Assembly (NCBI GenBank): GCA_902571865.1
Contig: CACGDO010000001.1
Coordinates: 208,315-272,314, forward strand
DNA from: an uncultured Alphaproteobacteria bacterium
Lineage (GTDB): Bacteria; Pseudomonadota; Alphaproteobacteria; HIMB59; GCA-002718135
Direction of reading: 5' to 3'
Length of the DNA stretch: 64,000 nucleotides
The notes under the pieces are model-generated. The model was given only the letters and a program-made list of their open reading frames with translations. It was not told where the DNA came from and made no database searches. Positions 19,627 through 28,369 of this stretch are shown here, piece by piece (position 1 is the first letter of the stretch; every line of letters begins with the position of its first letter). The position numbers and the translations under genes were made by a program.

Positions 19627-20787
19627 ATGAAAATAAAAACAAAATTAACAAAAATTGGTAGAAATCCTCTTAAACAAAAAGGTTTTATTAACCCGGGTAC
19701 CTATAAGGGCTCTACAATGATCTTTAATACATTTAAAGATTATTTAAACGATATTAAAAATTTTGACGATAGAACAACATTTTATGGAATAAATAAAAAT
19801 CCATTTCATAAGCAGTTAGAAGACAGTATTTCTTTTTTATATAACTGTAATGATACAGTACTATCACCATCAGGATTGGCCTCTATAGTTATTCCTTTTT
19901 TTACCTTTTTAAAATCTGGTGATGAGGTTTTAATAAATGATAGTGTTTATAGTCCTACTAGAACTTTTTGTGAAAACATCCTCAAGCAATATAATGTTAA
20001 AATAAAATATTTTCATCCAACAAAAAATATTAATAATTTTCAGAAATTAATTAACAGTAAAACAAAGCTAATTTATTTAGAATCACCAGGAACGGCAACT
20101 TTTGATATTATTGATATACCTTTCATTACAAAAATTGCTAAAAAAAATAAAATCCCAACTGTTATGGATAATACTTGGGCCTCACCTTTATTTTGTAATC
20201 CAATTAAATTAGGTATTGATATTATTATCGATGCTGGAACTAAATATATAAATGGTCACTCCGATGTATTAATTGGTTTCGTTTCGTCTAATAAAAAATA
20301 TTCCAAAAAAATAAGATCATCTTCAAAAACTTTAGGAATATGTCCTGGTTCAGAAGAAGTTTATTTAGCAATTAGAGGATTACCAACACTTGAAATTCGA
20401 ATGAGAGAAATTGAAAAAAATGCATTGTTAATGGCAAAATATTTATTAGAACATCATCTTGTATCTGATGTTTTCCATCCAGCATTACCACATACAAAAA
20501 ATCATAAAATATGGAAAAGAGATTTCTCTGGTAGTACAGGCTTATTTTCATTTATGCTGAAAAAGAAATATTCAAACAATAAAATTGAAAAATTTTTTAA
20601 TAAACTTAATATATTCAAATTGGGATACAGCTGGGGTGGATTTGATAGTCTAATTACCTTTCCTCCATTAGATAAAAGAGAGTTTAAAAATAGAAATACT
20701 GGGACTTTAATTAGATTGTATTGTGGATTAGAAGACATTGAAGATCAAATAAAAGATATTAAAAATGCATTAAAAATTTTAAATTAA
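19627..20787 (+). CDS. metC: PLP-dependent cystathionine beta-lyase-like enzyme
   Basis: Cys/Met metabolism PLP enzyme, about 386 residues from ATG 19627 (an in-frame TTG at 19621 is less likely). The PLP lysine lies in DAGTKYINGHSDVLIG, the cofactor-holding Asp in VMDNTWASPLF, and the N-terminus has the family's VNPGTYKGST-like stretch (INPGTYKGSTMIF). The closest family is the alphaproteobacterial MetC cystathionine beta-lyase, which gives homocysteine, pyruvate and ammonia. A gamma-lyase or another C-S lyase is possible. The next gene, a TauE-like permease, starts right at its stop codon, hinting at export or import of a sulfur compound. Confidence 0.82.
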   Translation: MKIKTKLTKIGRNPLKQKGFINPGTYKGSTMIFNTFKDYLNDIKNFDDRTTFYGINKNPFHKQLEDSISFLYNCNDTVLSPSGLASIVIPFFTFLKSGDEVLINDSVYSPTRTFCENILKQYNVKIKYFHPTKNINNFQKLINSKTKLIYLESPGTATFDIIDIPFITKIAKKNKIPTVMDNTWASPLFCNPIKLGIDIIIDAGTKYINGHSDVLIGFVSSNKKYSKKIRSSSKTLGICPGSEEVYLAIRGLPTLEIRMREIEKNALLMAKYLLEHHLVSDVFHPALPHTKNHKIWKRDFSGSTGLFSFMLKKKYSNNKIEKFFNKLNIFKLGYSWGGFDSLITFPPLDKREFKNRNTGTLIRLYCGLEDIEDQIKDIKNALKILN

Positions 20788-21522
20788 ATGGATTTATATT
20801 TTTATATTTTTGCATCATTGGGAGTTTTTGTATTTGGTTTATCTAAAGGTGGTGTACCTGGCCCAATAGCAATGTTAGCTGTTCCTGTTATGTCTTTTGC
20901 GATGAGTCCTTTGCAAGCTGCTGGTATTTTGTTGCCACTTTTAATTATAATGGATTTTTCAGCAATCTACTTGTATTGGAAAAAGTGGATAAATAGTATT
21001 TTAAAAATTATTATTCCAGCATCTATAATTGGTATTTTATTTGGAACTCTAACTTTTGAATTTACGAATGAAGATCAAATAAGAATAATGGTTGGTGTTA
21101 TATCAATTATTTTTGTTCTAGTTTCATTTATTCAGAAAAATAATTATTTGCTTAAACCAACCAAAGTTAAAGGTTACTTTTGGTCGTCTATCGCAGGATA
21201 TACTAGTTTTTTAATTCATGCAGGAAATCCTCCAATTAACTTTTATATGCTTCCTCTAAAGTTAGATAAAATTTCATTTATTGGTACAATGACATTGGCA
21301 TTTATGGTTATAAATCTTGTTAAATTGATTCCTTATTATTACGTTGGATTATTGGCACCTTCAAATCTTATAATTTCTATCTATTTACTTCCACTAGCTT
21401 TTATTAGTGTTTTAATTGGTTACTTTGTGCAAAAAAGAATTCCAGAAAAATTATTTTTTAATATTGTTTATGTTCTGCTTTTTTTGAGTGGATGTAAATT
21501 AATATACGACGGAATAATTTAA
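20788..21522 (+). CDS. TauE/SafE (TSUP) family membrane permease
   Basis: Integral membrane protein of 244 residues with about eight hydrophobic helices. The first half has FVFGLSKGGVPGPIAMLAVP and the second half a weaker repeat (IAGYTSFLIHAGNPPINFYM), the two-fold pattern of the TSUP family. These carry sulfite, sulfonates or organic acids. The zero-base junction with the C-S lyase gene makes a sulfur-linked substrate plausible, but this is inference. Confidence 0.85.
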   Translation: MDLYFYIFASLGVFVFGLSKGGVPGPIAMLAVPVMSFAMSPLQAAGILLPLLIIMDFSAIYLYWKKWINSILKIIIPASIIGILFGTLTFEFTNEDQIRIMVGVISIIFVLVSFIQKNNYLLKPTKVKGYFWSSIAGYTSFLIHAGNPPINFYMLPLKLDKISFIGTMTLAFMVINLVKLIPYYYVGLLAPSNLIISIYLLPLAFISVLIGYFVQKRIPEKLFFNIVYVLLFLSGCKLIYDGII

Positions 21523-21535
21523 ATTACGTTGATAG

Positions 21536-21952
21536 CTAAATTTTTGTTTTATAATCAGCTCTTTTAGTTTTTCTAAGCCCAAAGGGACCAGGAATAAATA
21601 ATGTTATGGTATTTGTATTTGGTTTTAAATCAACTCTATGTAAATGATCTGCTGATCTAAAACCAATGTAACCTGGTGGCCTCCAAAATTTACCTTTATT
21701 AGTAGTTTCCCAATAACCACCTTTTAAAATAATTGTTATATAAGGACAAAGATGATTATGAACTCCTTCACCATGATCATCATCTAACATTTTATGAATT
21801 AAGATATTAAATGGAAACCATTTAGGTCTTTTTCTAAATAACAAATAATATCTTTCCATCCATGGTTTGGCCTTATGAAATTCTGGATGTGATGGACCTC
21901 TGTCTAATACAATTTTTTTTCTTCCTAATTTTTCAAGTATTTTTAGAATCAT
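21536..21952 (-). CDS. Cupin-fold protein of unknown function
   Basis: A 138-residue protein with a single cupin-like barrel. The likely metal ligands are in GEGVHNHLCPYITIILKGGY (residues about 60-80) and a later His in SADHLHRVDL. The ending TLFIPGPFG is seen in a family of conserved small cupins that follow metabolic genes. The reaction is unknown. Its ATG overlaps the nucleosidase stop by 4 bases, so it is the last gene of the iolC-iolB-aldolase-nucleosidase operon and may act on the same substrates. Confidence 0.6.
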   Translation of the reverse strand: MILKILEKLGRKKIVLDRGPSHPEFHKAKPWMERYYLLFRKRPKWFPFNILIHKMLDDDHGEGVHNHLCPYITIILKGGYWETTNKGKFWRPPGYIGFRSADHLHRVDLKPNTNTITLFIPGPFGLRKTKRADYKTKI

Positions 21953-22479
21953 ATTTTTAATTGAGGATATATTTCAGAAAATAACTTAGCTCCTTTTGAA
22001 CAATTATCAATCCAATCATTATTTGAATTTTCATTTGCATAATCAGAAATATATTTAAAACATCTAAATTTAATCTTGTGTAATTTACATACTTTAGCAA
22101 AAGAGTAAGCTTCCATATCAACAATATCACAATCTATTTCTACTGATGATTGAACAAAACTATCTCCTGAAGCGCATATATACCCCTCATTAGAATATGT
22201 AATTTTTGATATAGGATCAAAAGGAGTTTCGCCTAATTTAAAATTCATCAAACCTCTTGCATCCATATCTCTTTGAACAAACTCCGTGCATTCCACTAAT
22301 CCTGATAAGTTTTGCTTTGTTGATCCAGCTGTTCCATAATTAATAATTTCATTAGGTTGAAATTTTGAAATTAATTCCATAATTTTGATTGTTGCATTTA
22401 TCTTTCCAACACCTGAATAGTGAAAATCTTTAAGATCTGGAGTTTCTTCTTTAAGTGCTGCAATAAAAATTTGTCCCAT
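21949..22479 (-). CDS. Nucleosidase of the MTA/SAH nucleosidase family
   Basis: Compact phosphorylase-superfamily protein, 176 residues (E. coli MtnN has 232). The features expected of a hydrolase are kept: Glu in ALKEE (residues 11-12), the phosphate-free loop NYGTAGS, the ribose-binding Glu123 in IVDMEAYSFAKVC, and the catalytic Asp146 in YISDYAN. It should split 5'-methylthioadenosine, S-adenosylhomocysteine or 5'-deoxyadenosine into adenine and a sugar. It overlaps the aldolase stop by one base and the cupin gene by four. The setting among iol-type genes suggests the sugar product is what the operon processes; this is inference. Confidence 0.75.
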   Translation of the reverse strand: MGQIFIAALKEETPDLKDFHYSGVGKINATIKIMELISKFQPNEIINYGTAGSTKQNLSGLVECTEFVQRDMDARGLMNFKLGETPFDPISKITYSNEGYICASGDSFVQSSVEIDCDIVDMEAYSFAKVCKLHKIKFRCFKYISDYANENSNNDWIDNCSKGAKLFSEIYPQLKI

Positions 22480-23309
22480 TAATTTGGACCAATTTGTTTT
22501 ATAATTTTTTTTGTAACTTTTGTTAAATCTTTAATCGTAGGTTTTAGTAATTGCAATCTATCATAGGTTTTTGGATTTTTTTTAAGATTTTTTCTCAAAG
22601 CCTCCCCAAATGTCATTCTAATTTCAGTTCCAATATTTAGTTTTGCTACTTTTGTTTTTCTTGCTAGTTTTTTTCTTTGCTCTACGGGAATGCCACTACT
22701 ACCATGAAGAACTAAAGGGATTTTTGTTTTTGCTTCAATTAAATTAATTTTTTTGAAATCAATACTCGCTTTTTTTGAAGTTTGTAAATGTGTATTACCA
22801 ACTGAAATTGCCATTGCATCAATATTACTTTTGTTTGCAAAAGATACTGCATCTTCAATATTAGTACCTTCTGAAATTTTACCATTATCATAACCTACAA
22901 AACCTATTTCTCCCTCAACAGAAATATTATGTTTGTGAGCTCTTGTAGCAATTTTTTTACTAATTTTTATATTTTCATTTAAAGTTAATTTAGAACCATC
23001 AAACATTACAGATGTAAAACCACTATCAATCCCTTCATAACATTCATCTAAAGTATATCCATGATCAACATGACAACAAATATTAGTTTTTGTTTGACTA
23101 GCTAAGTATCTAAACATTTTTCCTAAAATAGGAATTGGTGTATGTGCTCTACATGAGGGGCCAGCTTGCAATATAATCGGAATTCCAGTTTCATCAGCGG
23201 CTTGAGTAAAAGCTAAGGCATCATCCCAGCCTAGTACAACTAAACCTGCTACAGCATAATTATTTTTATTTGCATCATTTAAAATTTTTTTTAAATTTAC
23301 AGCTGTCAT
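22479..23309 (-). CDS. Class II aldolase, IolJ/FbaA/KbaY-like
   Basis: Zinc-dependent class II fructose-bisphosphate-type aldolase, 276 residues. Metal ligands and catalytic residues appear in CCHVDHGYT, VEGEIGFVG, SVGNTHLQ and VLHGSSGIP; the phosphate loop is LNIGTEIR. Next to iolB and iolC the natural reading is 6-phospho-5-dehydro-2-deoxygluconate aldolase (IolJ), which yields glycerone phosphate and malonate semialdehyde. Tagatose- or fructose-bisphosphate specificity cannot be excluded by eye. It begins directly at the iolB stop (no spacer). Confidence 0.82.
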   Translation of the reverse strand: MTAVNLKKILNDANKNNYAVAGLVVLGWDDALAFTQAADETGIPIILQAGPSCRAHTPIPILGKMFRYLASQTKTNICCHVDHGYTLDECYEGIDSGFTSVMFDGSKLTLNENIKISKKIATRAHKHNISVEGEIGFVGYDNGKISEGTNIEDAVSFANKSNIDAMAISVGNTHLQTSKKASIDFKKINLIEAKTKIPLVLHGSSGIPVEQRKKLARKTKVAKLNIGTEIRMTFGEALRKNLKKNPKTYDRLQLLKPTIKDLTKVTKKIIKQIGPN

Positions 23310-24152
23310 TTATTTGTATTTAGCAATCATATCCTTAATTCCTGGAATTGTTTCTACTTGATAAGCATGCTCAGGTTGAAAAAATTGGACAAGAGATCTT
23401 TGAGACAGTCCTCCAAGAATTGTAAAATAATACATCTCATATCCAGGTGCTACTACACATGGGTGATAGCCTGTTCTAATCATAATTGTTGACCCATCGA
23501 TTATATGTTCAGCTTTACCAACTTTTTCATCAACTTGCTGAAACATCTGAAAACCAAATCCATTATTAGGTTTAAATCTGTAATTATATGTTTCATCATG
23601 TCTAGTTTCATCAGGTAGACGATCTGTATCATGCTTATGAGGAGGAAACCCCGACCAACCTCCCTGCCCAACAGTATAAAGTTCATTACAAAGCAATCTT
23701 CCAACTTTATCATGATGCTTAGCACCTAAAATATGTTTAATTTTTCTATGAGTTTTTGTATCGTCAGATCCGTACTGCACTAAATCAATTTCATTTGTTC
23801 TAACAGCAAATGGTTCAAGAGTTTTATCATACTTTGCGCCAGCAATAAAAATTTCTGAATTATCTACTAAAGATGTAAATTGAGCTTTTGTATTAGATGG
23901 AACATAAACTCCTTCTGGTTCTCCATCCCACACATCAACTGTTCTAGTGCCTAATGACTCAACTTTTATTCCTTCAATTTCTACATTTATTGTTCCAGTA
24001 GCAGGTACTATACATGTTTCATAACCAGGGGTTTGATATTCAAAAGATTGATCTTTATTTAATTTTACTATGTTAAAATAATTTAAAGGCACTCTGCTGT
24101 CTTCAATATCTACAATTGGCTTGTTCTTATTATCAAATGGTGGAATATGCAT
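23310..24152 (-). CDS. iolB: 5-deoxy-glucuronate isomerase IolB
   Basis: Bicupin isomerase, 280 residues, turning 5-deoxyglucuronate into 5-dehydro-2-deoxygluconate in inositol breakdown. Family signatures are the metal site in SGFPPHKHDTD, RHDETYNYRF and the C-terminal GYHPCVVAPGYEMYYF. The frame could begin 15 bases earlier inside iolC, but ATG 24150-24152 has AAGGAG six bases upstream and is preferred. With that start it lies one base after the iolC stop. Confidence 0.93.
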   Translation of the reverse strand: MHIPPFDNKNKPIVDIEDSRVPLNYFNIVKLNKDQSFEYQTPGYETCIVPATGTINVEIEGIKVESLGTRTVDVWDGEPEGVYVPSNTKAQFTSLVDNSEIFIAGAKYDKTLEPFAVRTNEIDLVQYGSDDTKTHRKIKHILGAKHHDKVGRLLCNELYTVGQGGWSGFPPHKHDTDRLPDETRHDETYNYRFKPNNGFGFQMFQQVDEKVGKAEHIIDGSTIMIRTGYHPCVVAPGYEMYYFTILGGLSQRSLVQFFQPEHAYQVETIPGIKDMIAKYK

Positions 24153-24153
24153 A

Positions 24154-25140
24154 TTATTCTCCTTCATTAATTTTATTATATTTCATAAACTCTAAAATTT
24201 CATTTAAATTTGGCATTGCTGGTGCACAACCAACTTTTGTTACAACAATTGCAGCAGCAGCTGAACCTATTTCGATAGATTTTTCTAAATCATTAGCTTT
24301 TAAAATTGATCCAATCAATGAACCCATAAAAGCATCGCCGGCTCCAGTTGGTTTTAAAGGTTTAACAGGAAATATTCCTTTTTTAATTTCTTTGTTCATT
24401 GCAAAAGTAATAGAACCTTTTTCACCTTTTTTATAAATAATTAAGCTTATATTTTTAGCTAAGCGCTTAGCGTGTTCCAAACCATTATTGTAATTACCAG
24501 CTAAAATGCCAAACTCATCATCATTTCCAATTATACCACTACATTTACCTGCTGCTAAACCATAAACTTCTTTTGCTTTAGTTGATGACTCCCAAGTATA
24601 TGGTCTATAATCAATATCCATAATTACAGGAATATTATTTTTTTTTGCTATATCTAAAGCATATAAAGTAGCACTTCTAGAAGGCTCAGCTGCTAAAGAA
24701 GTTCCTGTAATTAATATACAATCAAAGTTTTGTATATTAGCATTATCAATATCGTCTTCATTTAAAAATAAATCAGATGCTTTATGTCTATAAATAATTG
24801 ATTGATGATCTTTAACTGTGGTTTCAACAATAGCAAAAGAAATTCTTGATTCGTTTTTTTCAAATTTTACTAATTTGCTTTTAACGCCATAATGATTTAG
24901 TTGGTTTATAGCCAATCTACCTAAAGCATCATCAGATACTCTCGTCAGTAAATTACAATTACCTCCAAACAAAGTTAATTGAACACCCATATTTGCAGAA
25001 GATCCTCCAAGATGAGTAACAAAGGATTTGGCGTTCTCAGTTTTAGTTCCTGGTGGATCAGGATAAATATCAATCCCTGCCCTACCTATAAGTAAAAAAT
25101 TATTTTTTTGAATTTTCGAAACTAAAAATTCAAACGACAT
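24154..25140 (-). CDS. iolC: 5-dehydro-2-deoxygluconokinase IolC
   Basis: PfkB-family sugar kinase, 328 residues. IolC hallmarks are LIGRAGIDIYPDPPG at the N-terminus and MDIDYRPYTW in the middle. The ribokinase-type signature 1 is HLGGSSANMGVQLTLFGG, and the catalytic Asp269 is in PTGAGDAFMGS. It phosphorylates 5-dehydro-2-deoxygluconate for cleavage by the aldolase gene two places downstream. It heads a five-gene coupled operon. The early inositol genes (iolG, iolE, iolD) and iolA are not in this window. Confidence 0.92.
   Translation of the reverse strand: MSFEFLVSKIQKNNFLLIGRAGIDIYPDPPGTKTENAKSFVTHLGGSSANMGVQLTLFGGNCNLLTRVSDDALGRLAINQLNHYGVKSKLVKFEKNESRISFAIVETTVKDHQSIIYRHKASDLFLNEDDIDNANIQNFDCILITGTSLAAEPSRSATLYALDIAKKNNIPVIMDIDYRPYTWESSTKAKEVYGLAAGKCSGIIGNDDEFGILAGNYNNGLEHAKRLAKNISLIIYKKGEKGSITFAMNKEIKKGIFPVKPLKPTGAGDAFMGSLIGSILKANDLEKSIEIGSAAAAIVVTKVGCAPAMPNLNEILEFMKYNKINEGE
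24159..24164 (-). promoter_or_regulatory. Shine-Dalgarno sequence of iolB
   Basis: AAGGAG on the minus strand, inside the last codons of iolC and six bases before the iolB ATG. It fixes the iolB start at 24152 and shows translational coupling to iolC. Confidence 0.65.
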
Positions 25141-25144
25141 AAAA

Positions 25145-25486
25145 TTATTTATTTTTCATATCTATAAAGTCAGCTTCATATTTAAAAGGATCAATGGAAT
25201 CTATACAACCAATATTTATTGCTGCTCCATTTGGATCACTTCTTCTGTTATGATGAGTATAGATGCCACAAATTTTACAGAAAAAATGTTCAGCAATCAT
25301 TGTATTAAATTTGTAAGAAGTTAAGTTTTCTTTTCCTTTTAGAATATTTAATGCTTCTTTAGGAACCATACACATTTTAGCATTTTTTCTTATACAAATA
25401 GAGCAGTTACACTGTTTTATAATTTCTAAGTCTGTTAAAACTTCTATTTGAACAGCTCCACAATGGCAATTTAAATTATATTTCAT
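25145..25486 (-). CDS. GFA/CENP-V domain zinc protein
   Basis: A 113-residue protein of the glutathione-dependent formaldehyde-activating (GFA/CENP-V) family. Zinc-binding cysteines fall in the family spacing: C7 and C9 in LNCHCGAVQ, C26, C28 and C31 in KQCNCSICIRK, and C70 and C73 in FFCKICGIYTHH. Despite the name most members have no proven glutathione chemistry. It sits four bases upstream of iolC on the same strand and could be part of that transcript. Confidence 0.87.
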   Translation of the reverse strand: MKYNLNCHCGAVQIEVLTDLEIIKQCNCSICIRKNAKMCMVPKEALNILKGKENLTSYKFNTMIAEHFFCKICGIYTHHNRRSDPNGAAINIGCIDSIDPFKYEADFIDMKNK

Positions 25487-25535
25487 ATTTATTTAACTAT
25501 ATTATAAAGTTTAAATAAATTAAAGTTAATAAATT

Positions 25536-26156
25536 ATGAACGAAAATATGATTCAAGGTCAAATTATAAGACCCTTTTCACCAGCCATCGGTAAATATAA
25601 ATTACATAAAGATACAATAAATATAATTAACAATCATATTGATGAAATATTGAAAGATGAAAATAAAATTGATGAATTATACCACGGTAAACAATTAGCT
25701 GGAGAAATTAAATATGAAATTAGATTAACAAAAGAATTTCTTGACCGGCATTTAAAAGATACCATTTATAAATTTGTATTCAATTTTGTAAAATCAACAT
25801 TACAAAAAGAAATTAAGAAATTTGATTTAAAATCTAGTTGGGCTGTTTGTCAATTTGAGAGTGATTATAATCCTATACATTGGCATGATGGTCATCTATC
25901 AGGAGTAATGTATACAAAAATGCCAAATGACTTGGGATCATCATACAAAGATCAAAATAACAACGGCAAAATAGCATTTGTACATGGTTCGACACAACTT
26001 TTGGTTTCTTCCGTGTATGATGTCAAGCCCGAGGTCGGAGATTTATTTATATTTCCTAGTTATATGATGCATACAGTGTACCCATTCTTTTCTGATGAAG
26101 AAAGAAGGTCAGTTTCTTTTAATGCGTTCATAGATGAGGATGTGGCAAAAATTTAA
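25536..26156 (+). CDS. Putative 2-oxoglutarate/Fe(II) oxygenase
   Basis: A 206-residue protein like the PF13759-type 2OG-Fe(II) oxygenases. The iron-binding region is NPIHWHDGHLSGVMY (H115, H117, D118), with a distal His179 in FPSYMMHTVYPF and an Arg for 2-oxoglutarate in ERRSVSFNAF. The barrel core VKPEVGDLFIFPS is characteristic. Substrates are unknown; some relatives hydroxylate proteins or small molecules. It diverges from the GFA gene over 49 bases. Confidence 0.75.
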   Translation: MNENMIQGQIIRPFSPAIGKYKLHKDTINIINNHIDEILKDENKIDELYHGKQLAGEIKYEIRLTKEFLDRHLKDTIYKFVFNFVKSTLQKEIKKFDLKSSWAVCQFESDYNPIHWHDGHLSGVMYTKMPNDLGSSYKDQNNNGKIAFVHGSTQLLVSSVYDVKPEVGDLFIFPSYMMHTVYPFFSDEERRSVSFNAFIDEDVAKI

Positions 26157-26160
26157 TATT

Positions 26161-26236
26161 TGGCGCGCCCGAAATGATTCGAACATTTGACCTACCGCTT
26201 AGAAGGCGGTTGCTCTATCCACTGAGCTACGGGCGC
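26161..26236 (-). tRNA. tRNA-Arg (TCT)
   Basis: Acceptor GCGCCCG/CGGGCGC, D arm GCTCAGTGGATAGAGC, anticodon stem ACCGC/GCGGT with loop CTTCTAA (anticodon TCT), T loop TTCGAAT and encoded CCA. It reads AGA/AGG, the common Arg codons in this AT-rich genome. It follows the NDUFS4 gene on the same strand by 47 bases. Confidence 0.96.
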
Positions 26237-26283
26237 ATAATTTTCATTTATCATAGTCTAAAAAATAAGGAAAGAAATTATAC

Positions 26284-26589
26284 TTAATGTGTCCAAGGCT
26301 CTTTTCTATTTGTATCAAAATTTGAAGCATAACTTTTAGGTTTAATTTTTCTATGCTTTGGTTCTTCGACAAAATATTGATAATTATTTTTTTTTGCCCA
26401 TTCAATAGCCTGTTCTTTCGTGTCAAAAAAAAGTTTAATCTGAGATTTGGTATCTAATGAGCTATTCCAACCCATTAATGAATCTTTTACTTTTTCTACT
26501 TCAGAAATATATTCCGCTAGCCATAATTTTGTTTTTTTAAAACCTGATTGCATGGAAGTTTTAGAAGGTTTATAAATTTTTATAGTCAT
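26284..26589 (-). CDS. NADH dehydrogenase accessory subunit, NDUFS4 type
   Basis: A 101-residue member of the ETC complex I subunit (NDUFS4) family, shared by alphaproteobacteria and mitochondria. Family landmarks are KIYKPSKTSMQSG at the start, LMGWNSSLDTKSQI in the middle, and KSYASNFDTNRKEPWTH at the end. It packs on the peripheral arm of complex I and supports assembly. It overlaps the acyl-CoA dehydrogenase gene by one base, linking it to a beta-oxidation operon. Confidence 0.93.
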   Translation of the reverse strand: MTIKIYKPSKTSMQSGFKKTKLWLAEYISEVEKVKDSLMGWNSSLDTKSQIKLFFDTKEQAIEWAKKNNYQYFVEEPKHRKIKPKSYASNFDTNRKEPWTH

Positions 26590-28364
26590 TAGATTGCTGT
26601 TTCAAAATATTTATCATTATAATCATTATAGTATTTTCCACCAGATCTTATATTTTGACAAAGAACTTGTGTTTCACTTAATAATTTAGTTAAAAAGAAG
26701 TTACCAGTTTCAATTTTAGATTTATAAAAACTTTCATCTTGCTTTTCTAATTTTGCTAATGAAATTTCTATATATTGTAACCAAATATAACCTAGAGAAA
26801 TCAAAGATGATAAATTCAAAAATTCTACTGCATGAGAATTAATCTCATTTTCATCATTTAACGATTTAATATATTCAAAAATACTTTTGTAAGAATCATA
26901 TGAAGGTATAAATAGATCAACATACTTTTTCATATCTTGATTATTAGAAATTTTGACTTGATAATTATCAATCATAGTAAAAAATTCATCAAATAATGCA
27001 CCATCATCAGTTTGTAATTTTCTTCCTATCAAATCTAGAGCTTGAATTCCATTCGTTCCTTCATAGATTGTTGTAATTCTAGCATCTCTTACTAATTGTT
27101 CCATTCCATGGTCAGTAATAAAACCATGACCGCCATAGATTTGCATAGCTCGATTTGTATTTTCTACAGATTTATCTGAAGCATACGATTTAATAATTGG
27201 CGTCATAAGTGCTATAAAATTTTCAGATAATTTCTTTTCTTTATCATCTGAAGAATTTTCAATATTATCAAAGTGATTTCCAGCCAATAAAGTTAAACCT
27301 CTTACTGCTTCATTAATCGATTTTATATACAATAAGTTTTTTCTTATTTCAGGATGAACAATTATAGGATCTGCTACTTGATTGCTGGAAGATAATTTTC
27401 CTTGTAAACGCTCTTTCGAATAATAAAGTGCTGATTGATAAGCAGTTTCTGATAAACCTAAACCTTGTATGCCTACAAACAAACGAGCTCCATTCATCAT
27501 TATAAACATCGCTCTCATTCCTTTATTAATATCGCCTACTAACCAGCCCTTAGCTTCATTGTAATGCATTACACAGGTTGGGCTAGCATGAATACCCATC
27601 TTCTTTTCTATTGATCCACATTCAACTTTATTTCTATCAACAAAATCACCACTTTCATTTGGTAAAAATTTAGGAACCAAGAATAAACTTATACCTTTTA
27701 TACCAGGGGGCGCATTAGGTGTTCTTGCTAGTACTAAATGAATAATGTTATCACTTAGATCATGCTCTCCACATGTAATAAAAATTTTGGTACCAGTTAT
27801 GCTATAACTTCCATCATCTAATGGTGTTGCCATTGTTTTACTTAATCCAAGATCTGTTCCACATTGAGGTTCAGTTAAATTCATTGTTCCTGTCCACTTA
27901 CCACTAGTTAAATTTGGCAAATAAGTATTTTTCAAATCTTCATTAGCACTCTTTTCAATTGCATCGATTGCATTTGCTGTAAGACCTGGATAAAGACCAA
28001 ATGACATATTAGTAGAGCTTATCATTTCATCTAAAATCATATTCATAATATAAGGTAGGTTTTGACCACCAAATTCTTCTTTTACTTTCAGTCCCTGCCA
28101 GCCATTTTCAGAAAAAGTTTTATAAGCTTCTTTAAATCCTTTTGGTGCAGTCACAACTCCATTGTTAAAAGAACATCCCTCACTATCTCCACTTTGATTA
28201 AGTGGGAGTAAGGTTTCTTCACATAGTTTTGCTGCTTCTTCAATAATAAGCATCAGATCGCTTGCTTCTAAATCTAATTTTTTTAATGTTTCACTTTCCT
28301 TAAGATTTAAAAAATCTTCAATTAGAAATTTAAACTCACGTAGCGGTGTTTTATAAATTTGCAT
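26589..28364 (-). CDS. Acyl-CoA dehydrogenase (long FadE/DmdC-like type)
   Basis: FAD-dependent acyl-CoA dehydrogenase of 591 residues. The dehydrogenase core has MNLTEPQCGTDLGLSKT and FITCGEHDL, with the catalytic Glu region in RDARITTIYEGTNGIQALDL. The extra C-terminal domain of about 120 residues is shared with FadE-like enzymes and with DmdC, the methylmercaptopropionyl-CoA dehydrogenase of marine bacteria. Substrate cannot be told from sequence alone; no dmdA, dmdB or dmdD is nearby. It is one operon with the thiolase. Confidence 0.9.
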   Translation of the reverse strand: MQIYKTPLREFKFLIEDFLNLKESETLKKLDLEASDLMLIIEEAAKLCEETLLPLNQSGDSEGCSFNNGVVTAPKGFKEAYKTFSENGWQGLKVKEEFGGQNLPYIMNMILDEMISSTNMSFGLYPGLTANAIDAIEKSANEDLKNTYLPNLTSGKWTGTMNLTEPQCGTDLGLSKTMATPLDDGSYSITGTKIFITCGEHDLSDNIIHLVLARTPNAPPGIKGISLFLVPKFLPNESGDFVDRNKVECGSIEKKMGIHASPTCVMHYNEAKGWLVGDINKGMRAMFIMMNGARLFVGIQGLGLSETAYQSALYYSKERLQGKLSSSNQVADPIIVHPEIRKNLLYIKSINEAVRGLTLLAGNHFDNIENSSDDKEKKLSENFIALMTPIIKSYASDKSVENTNRAMQIYGGHGFITDHGMEQLVRDARITTIYEGTNGIQALDLIGRKLQTDDGALFDEFFTMIDNYQVKISNNQDMKKYVDLFIPSYDSYKSIFEYIKSLNDENEINSHAVEFLNLSSLISLGYIWLQYIEISLAKLEKQDESFYKSKIETGNFFLTKLLSETQVLCQNIRSGGKYYNDYNDKYFETAI

Positions 28365-28369
28365 GATAT

